Program-made: the position numbers and the translations under genes
Part shown: positions 1 to 7,926 of the stretch, piece by piece
Numbering within the stretch: the first letter of the stretch is position 1
Layout of the letters: every line of letters begins with the position of its first letter
Assembly: GCA_035253825.1 (NCBI GenBank)
Contig: DATFBM010000001.1
Location: 1-60,679, forward strand
Direction: 5' to 3'
DNA from: JACCTH01 sp035253825
GTDB lineage: Bacteria > Actinomycetota > Acidimicrobiia > Spongiisociales > ZC4RG35
Length of the DNA: 60,679 nucleotides
The notes under the pieces: model-generated
The model's database searches: none
Told to the model about the DNA's origin: nothing
What the model saw: the letters and a program-made list of their open reading frames with translations, nothing else

Positions 1-840
1 CTCCTCTGTTATCCGCTCATAGGCCTCGATGTAGCGAGCGCGGGTTCCGGCGATCACCGACTGAGGCAGGTGAGGAGCGGGCGGGGACTGGTTCCACCCG
101 CTCTGGTCGAGCCAATCACGGACGTATTGCTTGTCGAAGGAAGGAACATCGCTTCCTGGGGCCCACTCGTTCGCCGGCCAATAGCGCGACGAGTCAGGAG
201 TGAGCACCTCGTCGATCAAAATCAACTCGTCATCGATGGTGCCGAACTCGAACTTGGTGTCGGCGAGGATGACCCCCCGCTTGGCCGCATGGGCGGCTGC
301 GGTCAGGTAGATCTCGATCGACCTCCGGCGCAATTCCTCGTAGGTCTCGTTGCCCACCAAGTTGCGTGCTCCCGCTTCGTCGAGATTTTCGTCATGGCCC
401 GTTGCCGCCTTGGTGGCCGGGGTGAAGATCGGTTCCTCGAGGCGGTCGGCCAGGCGCAGGCCTTGAGGCAGGTGTTCGGTCGTCGGCCCACCCCCGTCGC
501 GGTACTCACGCCAGGAGGACCCGTAGAGATAGCCCCGGACCACGCATTCCATCGGAATGACCTCAGCTCGTTTCACGATCATCGATCGGCCCGCCCAATC
601 TTGGGGAGCCTCGAGGCCGCCGAGATCGGTGCCCAGCAGATGGTTGGGCGTCTCCAGAAGGTCGAAAAAGAAGAGCGAGAGTGCGGTCAGCACTCGTCCC
701 TTGTCGGGTATCGGATCGGGGAGGACAACGTCATAGGCGCTGATCCGATCGGTGGCGACGAGGAGAAGGCGATCGTCGTCGATCGCAAAGATGTCCCGCA
801 CCTTGCCGGCTCCGACCTGGCTGAGCCTTCCTTCTCCCAC
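1..840 (-). CDS. purC: SAICAR synthetase PurC, 3' end cut by window edge
   Basis: Phosphoribosylaminoimidazole-succinocarboxamide synthase, which joins CAIR and aspartate using ATP in purine biosynthesis. The minus-strand frame is open from position 1 to a GTG at 840 (280 codons visible), with no ATG further upstream in frame. The N-terminus reads GKVRDIF, followed by ATDRISAYDV, the PurC signature region; internal segments include ECVVRGYLYGSSW and GVILADTKFEFG, both typical of PurC. The family in actinobacteria is about 290-300 residues, so only a short C-terminus is missing. It is divergent from the thioesterase at 899 with a 58-bp gap. Other purine genes (purB, purE, purD, purA) lie further right on the same strand. 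A long plus-strand open frame over it is an antisense shadow. Confidence 0.93.
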   Translation of the reverse strand, partial: MGEGRLSQVGAGKVRDIFAIDDDRLLLVATDRISAYDVVLPDPIPDKGRVLTALSLFFFDLLETPNHLLGTDLGGLEAPQDWAGRSMIVKRAEVIPMECVVRGYLYGSSWREYRDGGGPTTEHLPQGLRLADRLEEPIFTPATKAATGHDENLDEAGARNLVGNETYEELRRRSIEIYLTAAAHAAKRGVILADTKFEFGTIDDELILIDEVLTPDSSRYWPANEWAPGSDVPSFDKQYVRDWLDQSGWNQSPPAPHLPQSVIAGTRARYIEAYERITEE

Positions 841-898
841 GGCCGACGATCCTACCGGGACGGTACTGTCCGCCGATGCCTCGGAAATTTCGTCAACA

Positions 899-1294
899 GT
901 GATCGACCGCGCCCGGGTCGAAGCGCGCTTGACGAATGACAGCTATGCGGCCGGACTCGGCATCCGCTTGGTCGAGGTGACAGAGGAGACGTTGACCGTG
1001 GGAATGACCGTGACCGACCGACTCACCAATTTTCACGGAGCTACCCATGGCGGAGCGGTCTTCAGCCTGGCCGATTGCGCGTTGTCGCTTTTCGCCAATT
1101 CCTATCCCGAGGATGCGTCGGCTATCGATACCCACATGGTGTTCTCGGCGGCCAGTCGAAGCGGCGACGAGCTCACCGCCACCGCCTTCGAGGTTCATCG
1201 CGGCCGCCGACTGGCGACCTATCGCATTTTGGTAAAGCGGACCGATGGCAAGGTTGTCGGCCATTTCACGGGAACGGTCTTCATCGGCTCGTAG
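899..1294 (+). CDS. PaaI-type hotdog-fold acyl-CoA thioesterase
   Basis: Small (131 residues) single hotdog-domain protein. The core motif NFHGATHGGAVFSLADCA matches the PaaI/phenylacetic-acid thioesterase family, in which HGG-x-x-F-x-L-A-D forms the long central helix and active site; RRLATYRILVKR and GKVVGHFTGTVF form the last strands. I chose the GTG at 899 because the domain begins soon after it. The frame stays open further upstream, but that stretch lies antisense to purC. It probably hydrolyses a CoA thioester of an aromatic or short acyl group; the substrate cannot be told from sequence. It is followed by an LCP protein after 56 bp. Confidence 0.85.
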   Translation: MIDRARVEARLTNDSYAAGLGIRLVEVTEETLTVGMTVTDRLTNFHGATHGGAVFSLADCALSLFANSYPEDASAIDTHMVFSAASRSGDELTATAFEVHRGRRLATYRILVKRTDGKVVGHFTGTVFIGS

Positions 1295-1350
1295 TCGATC
1301 GTGGTGAGTTCGCGCCCCTAAACCAACGGGTTTTTGCGCAAGAATGGAAT

Positions 1351-2481
1351 GTGGTCGGTTACGCCCGCGCTCATCCCGTTCGCAGCGGCATCATCGCCAT
1401 CGGCGGTTTGATCCTTGGTCTGCTGGCGTTCCTCCTCACCCAGGTCTGGTTCACCTTTGACGCGGTGGCCACCGAGTCCTTCGATCCAGGGCAGGCCTCG
1501 CTGGCGCTCGAAAGCCGGTCCGAGGCCGAGGTGGCTGCCGCCATCATCGAGGCGCAGAACCGGGAGGCACAATTGCGCGAGCTGCGCAGGGACCTCATCC
1601 CCCCTGATCTCGAAACCGAGCTGCTGGCGCTCCGCTCTGCCGCACTGAGGCGGCCACCGTATACCAATCGCGCTGCGATAGGCGTCGCCCTCCCAGACGA
1701 GATGTTCGACGCCTACCTGGGGGTGGGAAGCGATGCCTCCGGATCCCGAGCCGACACCATCGTCCTCGCTCTCGCCCCCACCGATGGAGCGGCACCGATA
1801 TTGGTTTCGATCCCCCGTGACCTCTACGTCCAGAACCCTTGCACCAACGGCTGGAGCCGTATCAACGCCGGTCTTGGCGGTTGCGAGGGTTTCGCCAGTG
1901 GAACCGAGCTCATCGCCCTCATGGTCGAGGGCTACACCGGGATTCCGGTCGACCATGTGGCCCGGGTCAACTTCGATGGCTTCGCCGCCTTGGTAAACGC
2001 CCTCGGGGGCACCTCGATCTGCACCGACTACCCCGCTCGCGACCCGCGCTCCGGACTTGATCTTCCCGGCGGCTGTGTCTGGGCGGACGGCTACACGACC
2101 CTGGCCTGGGCCCGGTCGCGACATACCGAATCGCTGATCGATGGCCAGTGGAAAGTCGTGGCCGGATCCGATTTCGACCGTCAGCGCCGCCAACAGGACA
2201 TCCTCTTTCAGCTTGCCCGCAACCTCGCCTCCTTCGACTCCGTTGGCTCTCTGGGATCTCGCCTGGAGGCAGTGGCCGGAGCAGTCAGGGTCGACTCGGG
2301 CTGGTCAGTCGGCGATGCGGTCGCAACCGCCTGGAGATACCGCGGCATTGGCAAGGACGGTGTCAATCGAATTTCGGTGCGGGTGAGCGATATGCGCACT
2401 TCGGCGGGCGAGCTGGTGCTCGCCCCGGCAGTCAACTTCAACGACCTTCTGGCCTCGGTTTACGCCGCCGCCGCCCGGTAG
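1351..2481 (+). CDS. LytR-CpsA-Psr (LCP) family cell-wall polymer ligase
   Basis: Membrane-anchored LCP protein of 376 residues. LCP enzymes transfer undecaprenyl-linked glycopolymers to peptidoglycan (or arabinogalactan in mycolata) on the outer face of the membrane. There is a short cytoplasmic N-terminus, then one transmembrane segment at about residues 12-33 (IIAIGGLILGLLAFLL). The LCP domain follows, with SRADTIVLAL, SIPRDLYV (the conserved PRD), a central GYTGIPVDHVARVNFDGF segment, WARSRH and DFDRQRRQQ. These hold the conserved Asp and Arg residues that bind metal and pyrophosphate. The start is GTG 1351, the only usable in-frame start before the membrane segment. The stop abuts the ATG of the ROK kinase, so the two are probably cotranscribed. 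Confidence 0.9.
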   Translation: MVGYARAHPVRSGIIAIGGLILGLLAFLLTQVWFTFDAVATESFDPGQASLALESRSEAEVAAAIIEAQNREAQLRELRRDLIPPDLETELLALRSAALRRPPYTNRAAIGVALPDEMFDAYLGVGSDASGSRADTIVLALAPTDGAAPILVSIPRDLYVQNPCTNGWSRINAGLGGCEGFASGTELIALMVEGYTGIPVDHVARVNFDGFAALVNALGGTSICTDYPARDPRSGLDLPGGCVWADGYTTLAWARSRHTESLIDGQWKVVAGSDFDRQRRQQDILFQLARNLASFDSVGSLGSRLEAVAGAVRVDSGWSVGDAVATAWRYRGIGKDGVNRISVRVSDMRTSAGELVLAPAVNFNDLLASVYAAAAR

Positions 2482-3366
2482 ATGAACCGCATCGGGATCG
2501 ATGTCGGTGGGACCAAGATCGAAGGTGTGGTGCTCTCTGACGACGGCGCCGAGCGAGGGCGCCTTCGGCTGACGACTCCCCAGGGTGACTACGAGGGGAC
2601 TGTCAATCGTATTTCGGCACTCGTCAACGAACTCGAGCGGACCTACGGTCGATCGCCGGGAGCCATCGGGATCGGGACACCGGGAGCCATCGACCCCGCC
2701 ACCGGCCTCCTCAAGAACTCGAACTCGGTCGCACTCAACGGCCGTCCCTTTGACGTCGATTTGGAGAAGGCTCTGGGTCGACGGGTGATCATGCGGAACG
2801 ACGCCGACTGCTTCGCGTTGTCGGAAGCCCGGGACGGGGCGGCTGCTGGCGCCGCTGTGGTGTTCGGGGTCATCATCGGCACCGGGGTCGGGGGAGGGGT
2901 GGTGGTAGAGGGAAAGGTGCTGTCGGGACCGAATGCCATCGCCGGCGAGTGGGGCCATAACCCCTTGCCCTGGCCGCGGGACGACGAACGGCCCGGACCG
3001 GAGTGCTACTGCGGGCTCCGGGGATGCATCGAGACCTTTCTTTCCGGCCCCGGCTTCGCCGCTCGGTCCGGTGCCATGTCAGCCGTCGACCTTGTTGCCG
3101 CCGCCCGGCAGGGCGACGCCGCAGCCTCGGCTCAACTCGACCTGTACTGCGATCGCTTGGCTCGTTCGCTCGCCACGATCATCAATGTTCTCGATCCCGA
3201 TGCCATCGTTCTCGGCGGCGGCATGAGCAACACGGACGAGATCTACCAGCGCGTGCCTGCCCTTTGGGCCCGGTACGCCTTCACTCCCAACGTCGCCACC
3301 CGTCTCCTCAAAAACCTTCATGGGGACTCGAGCGGGGTCCGAGGCGCAGCCTGGCTCGTCGCCTGA
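2482..3366 (+). CDS. ROK-family sugar kinase (fructokinase/NagK-like)
   Basis: Cytoplasmic ATP-dependent hexose kinase of 294 residues. It starts with the phosphate-1 motif GIDVGGTKIEGV. It carries the ROK substrate motif around GEWGHNPLPWP and the zinc-binding CYCGLRGCIETFLSGPGF, which is closest in wording to the E. coli Mak (fructokinase)/NagK group rather than to glucokinase. The adenosine motif VLGGGMS lies near the C-terminus. Catalytic Asp is the one in RNDADCFAL. Its ATG immediately follows the LCP stop codon, which implies translational coupling. It ends 5 bp before the left inverted repeat of the DUF559 cassette. The exact sugar (fructose, mannose, GlcNAc) cannot be assigned. Confidence 0.88.
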   Translation: MNRIGIDVGGTKIEGVVLSDDGAERGRLRLTTPQGDYEGTVNRISALVNELERTYGRSPGAIGIGTPGAIDPATGLLKNSNSVALNGRPFDVDLEKALGRRVIMRNDADCFALSEARDGAAAGAAVVFGVIIGTGVGGGVVVEGKVLSGPNAIAGEWGHNPLPWPRDDERPGPECYCGLRGCIETFLSGPGFAARSGAMSAVDLVAAARQGDAAASAQLDLYCDRLARSLATIINVLDPDAIVLGGGMSNTDEIYQRVPALWARYAFTPNVATRLLKNLHGDSSGVRGAAWLVA

Positions 3367-3371
3367 CTTTG

Positions 3372-3425
3372 GCGAACCCAGGGTTCGTGACCGCGCTAGA
3401 CGCGGATAGCGGTCCGTAGAACGGG
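3372..3425 (+). repeat. Left 54-bp inverted repeat of the AbiEi/DUF559 cassette
   Basis: Begins GCGAACCCAGGGTTCG, a near-perfect palindrome around GAACCC/GGGTTC, followed by CCGCG-CTAGA-CGCGG, a 5-bp stem with a 5-nt loop. The reverse complement of 4373-4426 aligns without gaps, with mismatches at only nine positions. It begins 5 bp after the ROK kinase stop. Confidence 0.8.
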
Positions 3426-3429
3426 CGGA

Positions 3430-4332
3430 CTACGTCGTTATCGCCGTCTTGAGCTGAGCAACGATCAGATGCGGGCGCTTGAGAAAGTCTTCCCACGTAA
3501 AGCGAAAAATGTGCCAGTTGTGGATGAGCGCGAGATTCCCCCGAGATCGATCCTTCTGGAAGTCCTGGGCCCTAGTGTGCCAGCGACGGCCGTCGGCTTC
3601 ACACCCGACGCAACACCACGGCCAGGCGAAGTCAATTCGTTGGGTTGGGTCCCAGGGAGCCGGATATTGAAATTCTGGCCTCGGCATACCGCCTCTTTCG
3701 AACACGCCCATCCCGACCCGTTCCAGGGTCGATGCCTTGATTGGCTTTGAACCGTCACGTTCATTGATGAATAGTCTCATCGGACCGGCGCCAGTACGGC
3801 CGCGACGAGCTGTTTCAAGAAACACATCTCTCAGGTTTTCAAAGTCAACAATTCTTTCCGCCAAAGCTTCATCTCCGACCTTCGCCAGATGCTTTGGATG
3901 GAGTACCGCTGCCAGGTCATTCAAGGTTCTCGCTGGGGTTGTCACCTGCATCCCGGCGACCAGGGTTCGGTGGTGTTGGAATAGGTCGATCGAGCGATGG
4001 ATTCGCACCCCGGGGAAGTTGTGAGTTGTGCCGGCGTGAACCGTTGTAACCACTCGTCGCCGAGGCACGAACGGCATGCTCCAAATTTCGGCGGCCGACT
4101 CATGAGATGCGGTGGCATCGGGAAGAATGGCCGTCGCCGCCCGCAGCAAGCCGCGGTGATCTCCGGTGATGCCGTTGACGCGGTAGATTCCCCTCGCCGC
4201 CAACCTGAAGACTCCCTGCTTCAGTCTCCAATGAATGGCATCGTCCGATAGCCCTATCGAAACCGCTTGATCGTGACCGAGGTAACCGGCCTGCAATGTG
4301 GCCAGGTCGGCCAACTCATAGTCGAGTTTCAT
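3430..4332 (-). CDS. AbiEi-like N-terminal domain plus DUF559 (Vsr-fold) nuclease-like protein
   Basis: Protein of 300 residues. The first ~60 residues (AGYLGHDQAVSIGLSDDAIH, then a GVFRLAARGIYRVNG segment) match the winged-helix N-terminus of AbiEi-type antitoxin proteins. A middle region (residues ~90-140) is of the AbiEi_4/DUF2726 neighbourhood type. The C-terminus (~215-300) is DUF559-like, with RIDFAWP supplying the first acidic residue and GCEADGRRWH the E-x-D pair of the PD-(D/E)XK fold. Proteins of this architecture are common in actinobacteria and usually lack an AbiEii toxin partner; none is next to this one. Function is unproven: a DNA-binding nuclease or a defence-related protein are both possible. 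It is the only gene between two 54-bp inverted repeats, and its stop is 4 bp from the left repeat. Confidence 0.75.
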   Translation of the reverse strand: MKLDYELADLATLQAGYLGHDQAVSIGLSDDAIHWRLKQGVFRLAARGIYRVNGITGDHRGLLRAATAILPDATASHESAAEIWSMPFVPRRRVVTTVHAGTTHNFPGVRIHRSIDLFQHHRTLVAGMQVTTPARTLNDLAAVLHPKHLAKVGDEALAERIVDFENLRDVFLETARRGRTGAGPMRLFINERDGSKPIKASTLERVGMGVFERGGMPRPEFQYPAPWDPTQRIDFAWPWCCVGCEADGRRWHTRAQDFQKDRSRGNLALIHNWHIFRFTWEDFLKRPHLIVAQLKTAITT

Positions 4333-4372
4333 TCCGCAATGAATGACAGATTTGGTGGGCGGTGTGAAGGGT

Positions 4373-4426
4373 CCTGTTCTACCGACCGGTATCCGCGTTC
4401 AACGCGGTTACCAACCCAGGGTTCGC
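4373..4426 (-). repeat. Right 54-bp inverted repeat of the AbiEi/DUF559 cassette
   Basis: Read on the minus strand from 4426, it matches 3372-3425 at 45 of 54 positions, including the outer GCGAACCC, the internal CGCGGATA and the inner GTAGAAC blocks. It ends 7 bp before the stop of the antiporter gene. Confidence 0.8.
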
Positions 4427-4433
4427 AATTGGG

Positions 4434-6581
4434 CTAGGTGTTGACCACCACCACCGGGCAGGGACAGGCGCTGAGGATTCGCTCTACTCGGGGTCCGAGG
4501 AAGAGGCGCGAGGAGGCAGCTCTCACCCCGGTACCGAGCACCACCAAATCGGCATCGATCCGGCGGGCGGTGGCGAGGATTGCGTCTTCGGGTGCCGGCC
4601 CCATTCGGACTTCGGTTTCTGTGGCAATGCCCAGGGACTCGCCGACCTGGCGCAGATCATCTGTTAGCTGGCGTCCGATCTCGAGCTTGGTCGCCGCCCG
4701 GTCGGTTCCGGTGGCGTGGGTGGAGCTGTCGCTTTGAACCACGTAGACGACGGTGACGAGGGCATCCGGTTCTGCCACGGCGTACGCCAGCTCGGCCGCC
4801 CTTCGGCTGTAGGGAGTGCCATCGGTGGGGATGACGATCCGACGCGGCCGCCAGTCCGAGTCAACCGCCGCTCCTCGCACCACCAGGGACGGAATCCCTA
4901 CCAACCGCACGATCTCGTCAACCACACCGCCAAATAGAGCTTCGGAGGTCGAATCGACCTCGCGGGCGCCGAGGACCACGAGGTCGTAATCACGCTGAGC
5001 TTCATTCAGCACCGCCGCCGCCGGATCGGCGTCCTCGATGACTCTTTTGGTGACACTGGTGTTGCCTCCGAACAGCGGCTCAAGTTGATTCAAGAAGTCC
5101 GCCGATTGCGCCCGGTGGTCGCGATCCGCCACCGACAGCAGCGTCACCGCCAGACCGTGATCGCGGGCTAGATGCCCGAGAAGCACGGCCTCGATGGTTT
5201 GGGCTCCGCCATGAACTCCGCCTCGGGGTCGCACGGGGAGAAGCACACGCCGAATGCTCGACACCAGAGACCCGGCCGCGGTTTCCTCACGACGGAGACG
5301 AGCCGCCTCGTCGGCTTCGGGTTCGATGCGCCGCATCACATAGCGAAGAGCAAAAGGCGCCATGAGTGAGGTGACAATCGCCATCACCACCACCATCGAA
5401 TAGACCTCTTGACTGAGTATTCCGAGAGAGAGACCGATCGACGCGACGATGATCTCAACTGCTCCTCTTGCGTTCAGTCCACTCCCAAACGCCAACGCGG
5501 TCCAGTGTCCCTGCCCGGCGAGGTATCGGGCGCCAAGGTAAGCGCCGACTGTTTTCGATGCCGTCGCTACTCCCACCACCAGCACCGTCAGCCAGAGGAG
5601 GCGGGGCTGAGCGAGAGTGGTGATGTCGACCTTGAGGCCAGCGATAGCGAAGAAGATCGGTCCAAAGATTCCCAGCGCAAGGCCCTCCAGCTTTTGGGGT
5701 ACGTCGGCCGGAAGCCGTCGCATCCGTCCGAAGAGAATTCCCATGGCGAAGGCGCCCAGCACCGGCTCCAGGCCGAGAGCCTGAGTCAAGGCGCCCCACC
5801 CAAAGGACAGAGCGACTACAAGGGTCAGCAGGCGGTTCTCGCTCGTCATCCGGTCTTGGACGAAAGCCAGCGAACGGGTAACGAGATATCGGCCGAGAAA
5901 GGCGGTGATCAGGACGAATGCGACCACGGTCAGGATCGCCCGCGCGATCGCACCCGGAACTACTCGACCGAGATCGGCCAGAGACGTGACGATGCCCAGC
6001 AGCGTCCAGCCGGTGATGTCATCGATCATCGCCGAGGCGATCACCGTCTGTCCGATGTCACGCCTCAATAATCCGAGGTCCCGCAGCACTTTGGCCAGGA
6101 CCGGAATAGCGGTGATCGACAGCGCGGCGGCGAGGAAGAGGGCGAAGACCAATCGATTGGCGGCGTTGGGGATGAGGTCGCCTGGAAACCCGAGGCCTAG
6201 AACCAGCCCCCCGAGAAGGGGAAGAACGAGGCCGCCGACCGCGGCGGCGAAGGCGATTCGAGCCTTCTGTCGGATCAAGGCCAGATCGGTCTCGAATCCA
6301 ATCACGACCAGGAGGAACATCACCCCAATGAGGCCGACCACCTCGAGCAGGTGCCCCTGGACCGCGTTCTGGGGGACCGTCCAGGCAGCCAGCGCCGGGC
6401 TGATTGCTCCCAGCACCGAAGGACCGACGAGGACACCGGCCATGATCTCGCCGATCACGCTGGGCTGGCCGAGTCGCGAACTCAACTCACCCAGCCCGCG
6501 GGCAGCGGCGAGGAGAACGGTGATCATTACCAGCAGGTGGAGGATGTCGCCGTGGGGTGCGGCCGTGAAGGTGCCGCTCAT
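4434..6581 (-). CDS. CPA2-type cation:proton antiporter fused to two UspA domains
   Basis: Membrane protein of 715 residues. Residues ~12-400 form a Na+/H+ (or K+/H+) exchanger domain with about a dozen hydrophobic segments. They include GQPSVIGEIMAGVLVGPSVLG and the unwound-helix region SAMIDDITGW, whose adjacent acidic residues are the usual ion-binding site of the family. Residues ~445-580 and ~585-715 are two tandem universal-stress-protein domains; the second ends with the nucleotide-binding type motif VVLGTGVRAASSRLFLG. The start at 6581 gives a sensible N-terminus just before the first helix. Its ATG overlaps the purB stop (ATGA), so it is translationally coupled to a purine gene. Coupling to nucleotide metabolism through USP binding of ATP or a cyclic nucleotide is speculation. 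Confidence 0.88.
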   Translation of the reverse strand: MSGTFTAAPHGDILHLLVMITVLLAAARGLGELSSRLGQPSVIGEIMAGVLVGPSVLGAISPALAAWTVPQNAVQGHLLEVVGLIGVMFLLVVIGFETDLALIRQKARIAFAAAVGGLVLPLLGGLVLGLGFPGDLIPNAANRLVFALFLAAALSITAIPVLAKVLRDLGLLRRDIGQTVIASAMIDDITGWTLLGIVTSLADLGRVVPGAIARAILTVVAFVLITAFLGRYLVTRSLAFVQDRMTSENRLLTLVVALSFGWGALTQALGLEPVLGAFAMGILFGRMRRLPADVPQKLEGLALGIFGPIFFAIAGLKVDITTLAQPRLLWLTVLVVGVATASKTVGAYLGARYLAGQGHWTALAFGSGLNARGAVEIIVASIGLSLGILSQEVYSMVVVMAIVTSLMAPFALRYVMRRIEPEADEAARLRREETAAGSLVSSIRRVLLPVRPRGGVHGGAQTIEAVLLGHLARDHGLAVTLLSVADRDHRAQSADFLNQLEPLFGGNTSVTKRVIEDADPAAAVLNEAQRDYDLVVLGAREVDSTSEALFGGVVDEIVRLVGIPSLVVRGAAVDSDWRPRRIVIPTDGTPYSRRAAELAYAVAEPDALVTVVYVVQSDSSTHATGTDRAATKLEIGRQLTDDLRQVGESLGIATETEVRMGPAPEDAILATARRIDADLVVLGTGVRAASSRLFLGPRVERILSACPCPVVVVNT

Positions 6582-7891
6582 CCAGTCCTTGGGTCGGACA
6601 AGGAGACCGCAGCCAGCCGCTCGAAAACCACGTCGGAATTGGTGAGGAATGCCTCCGGACGAAAGCACTCGCCTAGAACCTCCGGCGACAAGGTCACCCG
6701 GGGGTCATCGGCCAAGGCCTGTTGAAAATCGCTTCCGCGGTCCCAGCTGTGCATAGCGTTTTCCTGAACGACGCGATAGGCCTTGTCGCGTCCTACACCC
6801 GATTCCACCAGGGCGAGTAACACCTTCTGGCTATAGACCAAACCCCCGGTGCGCTCGAGGTTGGCCTTCATCCGCTCCCGGTCGATGATCAATCCCTCGA
6901 GCAAATCCTTCATCTTCTCCAGCATGTAGTGGAGCAGCAGGCTGGCGTCGGGCACGGCAACTCGTTCCGCCGACGAGTGGCTGATATCCCGCTCGTGCCA
7001 GAGAGCCACGTTTTCGAGGCCGCTCGAGGCGTAACCACGGAGCAAGCGCGCCATCCCGGTGATGCGCTCGGAGATAACCGGGTTCCGCTTGTGGGGCATG
7101 GCCGAAGAGCCCTTCTGGCCGCGGCGAAAGGGCTCTCGTACCTCCCCGACCTCGGAGCGCTGGAGATGGCGGATCTCGGTGGCGATTCGCTCGAGGGTGG
7201 CGCCGGTGAGGGCAATCGTTCCCAAGTACTGCGCATGGCGATCGCGGGCAGTGACCTGGGTCGAGGCGGGCTCGGGCGACAGGCCGAGCGATTGACAGAC
7301 GTAATCCTCGATCTCGGAAGGCGTATGGGCATATGTCCCCACCGCCCCCGAGATCTTGCCGACCGCCACCGCCTCCGTTGCCGACACCATCCGCTCGTGG
7401 TCGCGGGCCAGTTCGAAGGCCCAACTGGCCACTTTGAGACCGAAGGAAGTGGGCTCGGCCCAGATGCCATGGGTGCGCCCAAGAATGGGCGTGTCTCGTT
7501 CGGCTAAAGACATCCGGCGTGCGATCTCGAAGAGCTGCCCGATCCCATCGCAGAGAAGCCGGGCGGCCTCGGCGAGGACGAAGCCCCCAGCGGTGTCCAA
7601 GACGTCGGAGGAGGTGAGCCCGAAATGGATCCATTCTCCGCCGGTAGGGACTTTCTCTCCGAGTAGATCGACGAAGGCGGCTAGATCATGGTCGGTGACC
7701 TGCTCCCGCTCGGCCACCTCCTCGGGAGATGGGACCTGAGTTTCCCGCAGGCCCTCAACCGCGGCCAGCGGTGCCACGCCCAGCTTTGCCCAGCCCTCGA
7801 GAGCTAGCAGCTCCACCTTGTGCCACATCTCGAGGCGGTGGGTATCTGACCAGATGGTCGCCATGGCGGGCAGCGAGTAGCGGCCGATCAC
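6578..7891 (-). CDS. purB: Adenylosuccinate lyase PurB
   Basis: Cytosolic fumarase/aspartase-superfamily enzyme of 437 residues that cleaves SAICAR to AICAR and adenylosuccinate to AMP, releasing fumarate. The superfamily signature GSSAMPHKRNP is intact. The catalytic loop serine lies in it and the family histidine is in GRTHGIWAEP. The N-terminal SDTHRLEMWHKVE and HFGLTSSDVLDT segments are also typical. It starts with GTG 7891, divergent from the YcaQ-like gene with a 35-bp gap in which both promoters must lie. The stop overlaps the antiporter start by 4 bases. Confidence 0.96.
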   Translation of the reverse strand: MIGRYSLPAMATIWSDTHRLEMWHKVELLALEGWAKLGVAPLAAVEGLRETQVPSPEEVAEREQVTDHDLAAFVDLLGEKVPTGGEWIHFGLTSSDVLDTAGGFVLAEAARLLCDGIGQLFEIARRMSLAERDTPILGRTHGIWAEPTSFGLKVASWAFELARDHERMVSATEAVAVGKISGAVGTYAHTPSEIEDYVCQSLGLSPEPASTQVTARDRHAQYLGTIALTGATLERIATEIRHLQRSEVGEVREPFRRGQKGSSAMPHKRNPVISERITGMARLLRGYASSGLENVALWHERDISHSSAERVAVPDASLLLHYMLEKMKDLLEGLIIDRERMKANLERTGGLVYSQKVLLALVESGVGRDKAYRVVQENAMHSWDRGSDFQQALADDPRVTLSPEVLGECFRPEAFLTNSDVVFERLAAVSLSDPRTG

Positions 7892-7926
7892 GAGGTGAGG
7901 GTAACCCGGCCTACTCTCCCAACCCC

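Larger units (their letters stand above)
3372..4426. mobile_element. Candidate inverted-repeat-bounded cassette carrying an AbiEi/DUF559 gene
   Basis: A 1055-bp unit bounded by two 54-bp imperfect inverted repeats (45 of 54 positions identical) and containing a single gene on the minus strand. It lies between two convergent host genes: the ROK kinase ends 5 bp to its left and the antiporter ends 7 bp to its right. Each repeat holds two small palindromes. There is no transposase and no obvious target-site duplication. I infer a mobile or formerly mobile gene cassette. The alternative is a pair of related bidirectional terminators flanking an ordinary gene. Confidence 0.5.

Noticed and set aside
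70..939. A 289-codon plus-strand open frame at the left edge
   Set aside because: It is antisense to purC, whose minus-strand frame carries a full run of family motifs; the plus-strand product has none.
3372..3390. SOS box in GCGAACCCAGGGTTCG
   Set aside because: The two half-sites are 5 bases apart rather than 4, and the palindrome is explained by the inverted repeat of the cassette.
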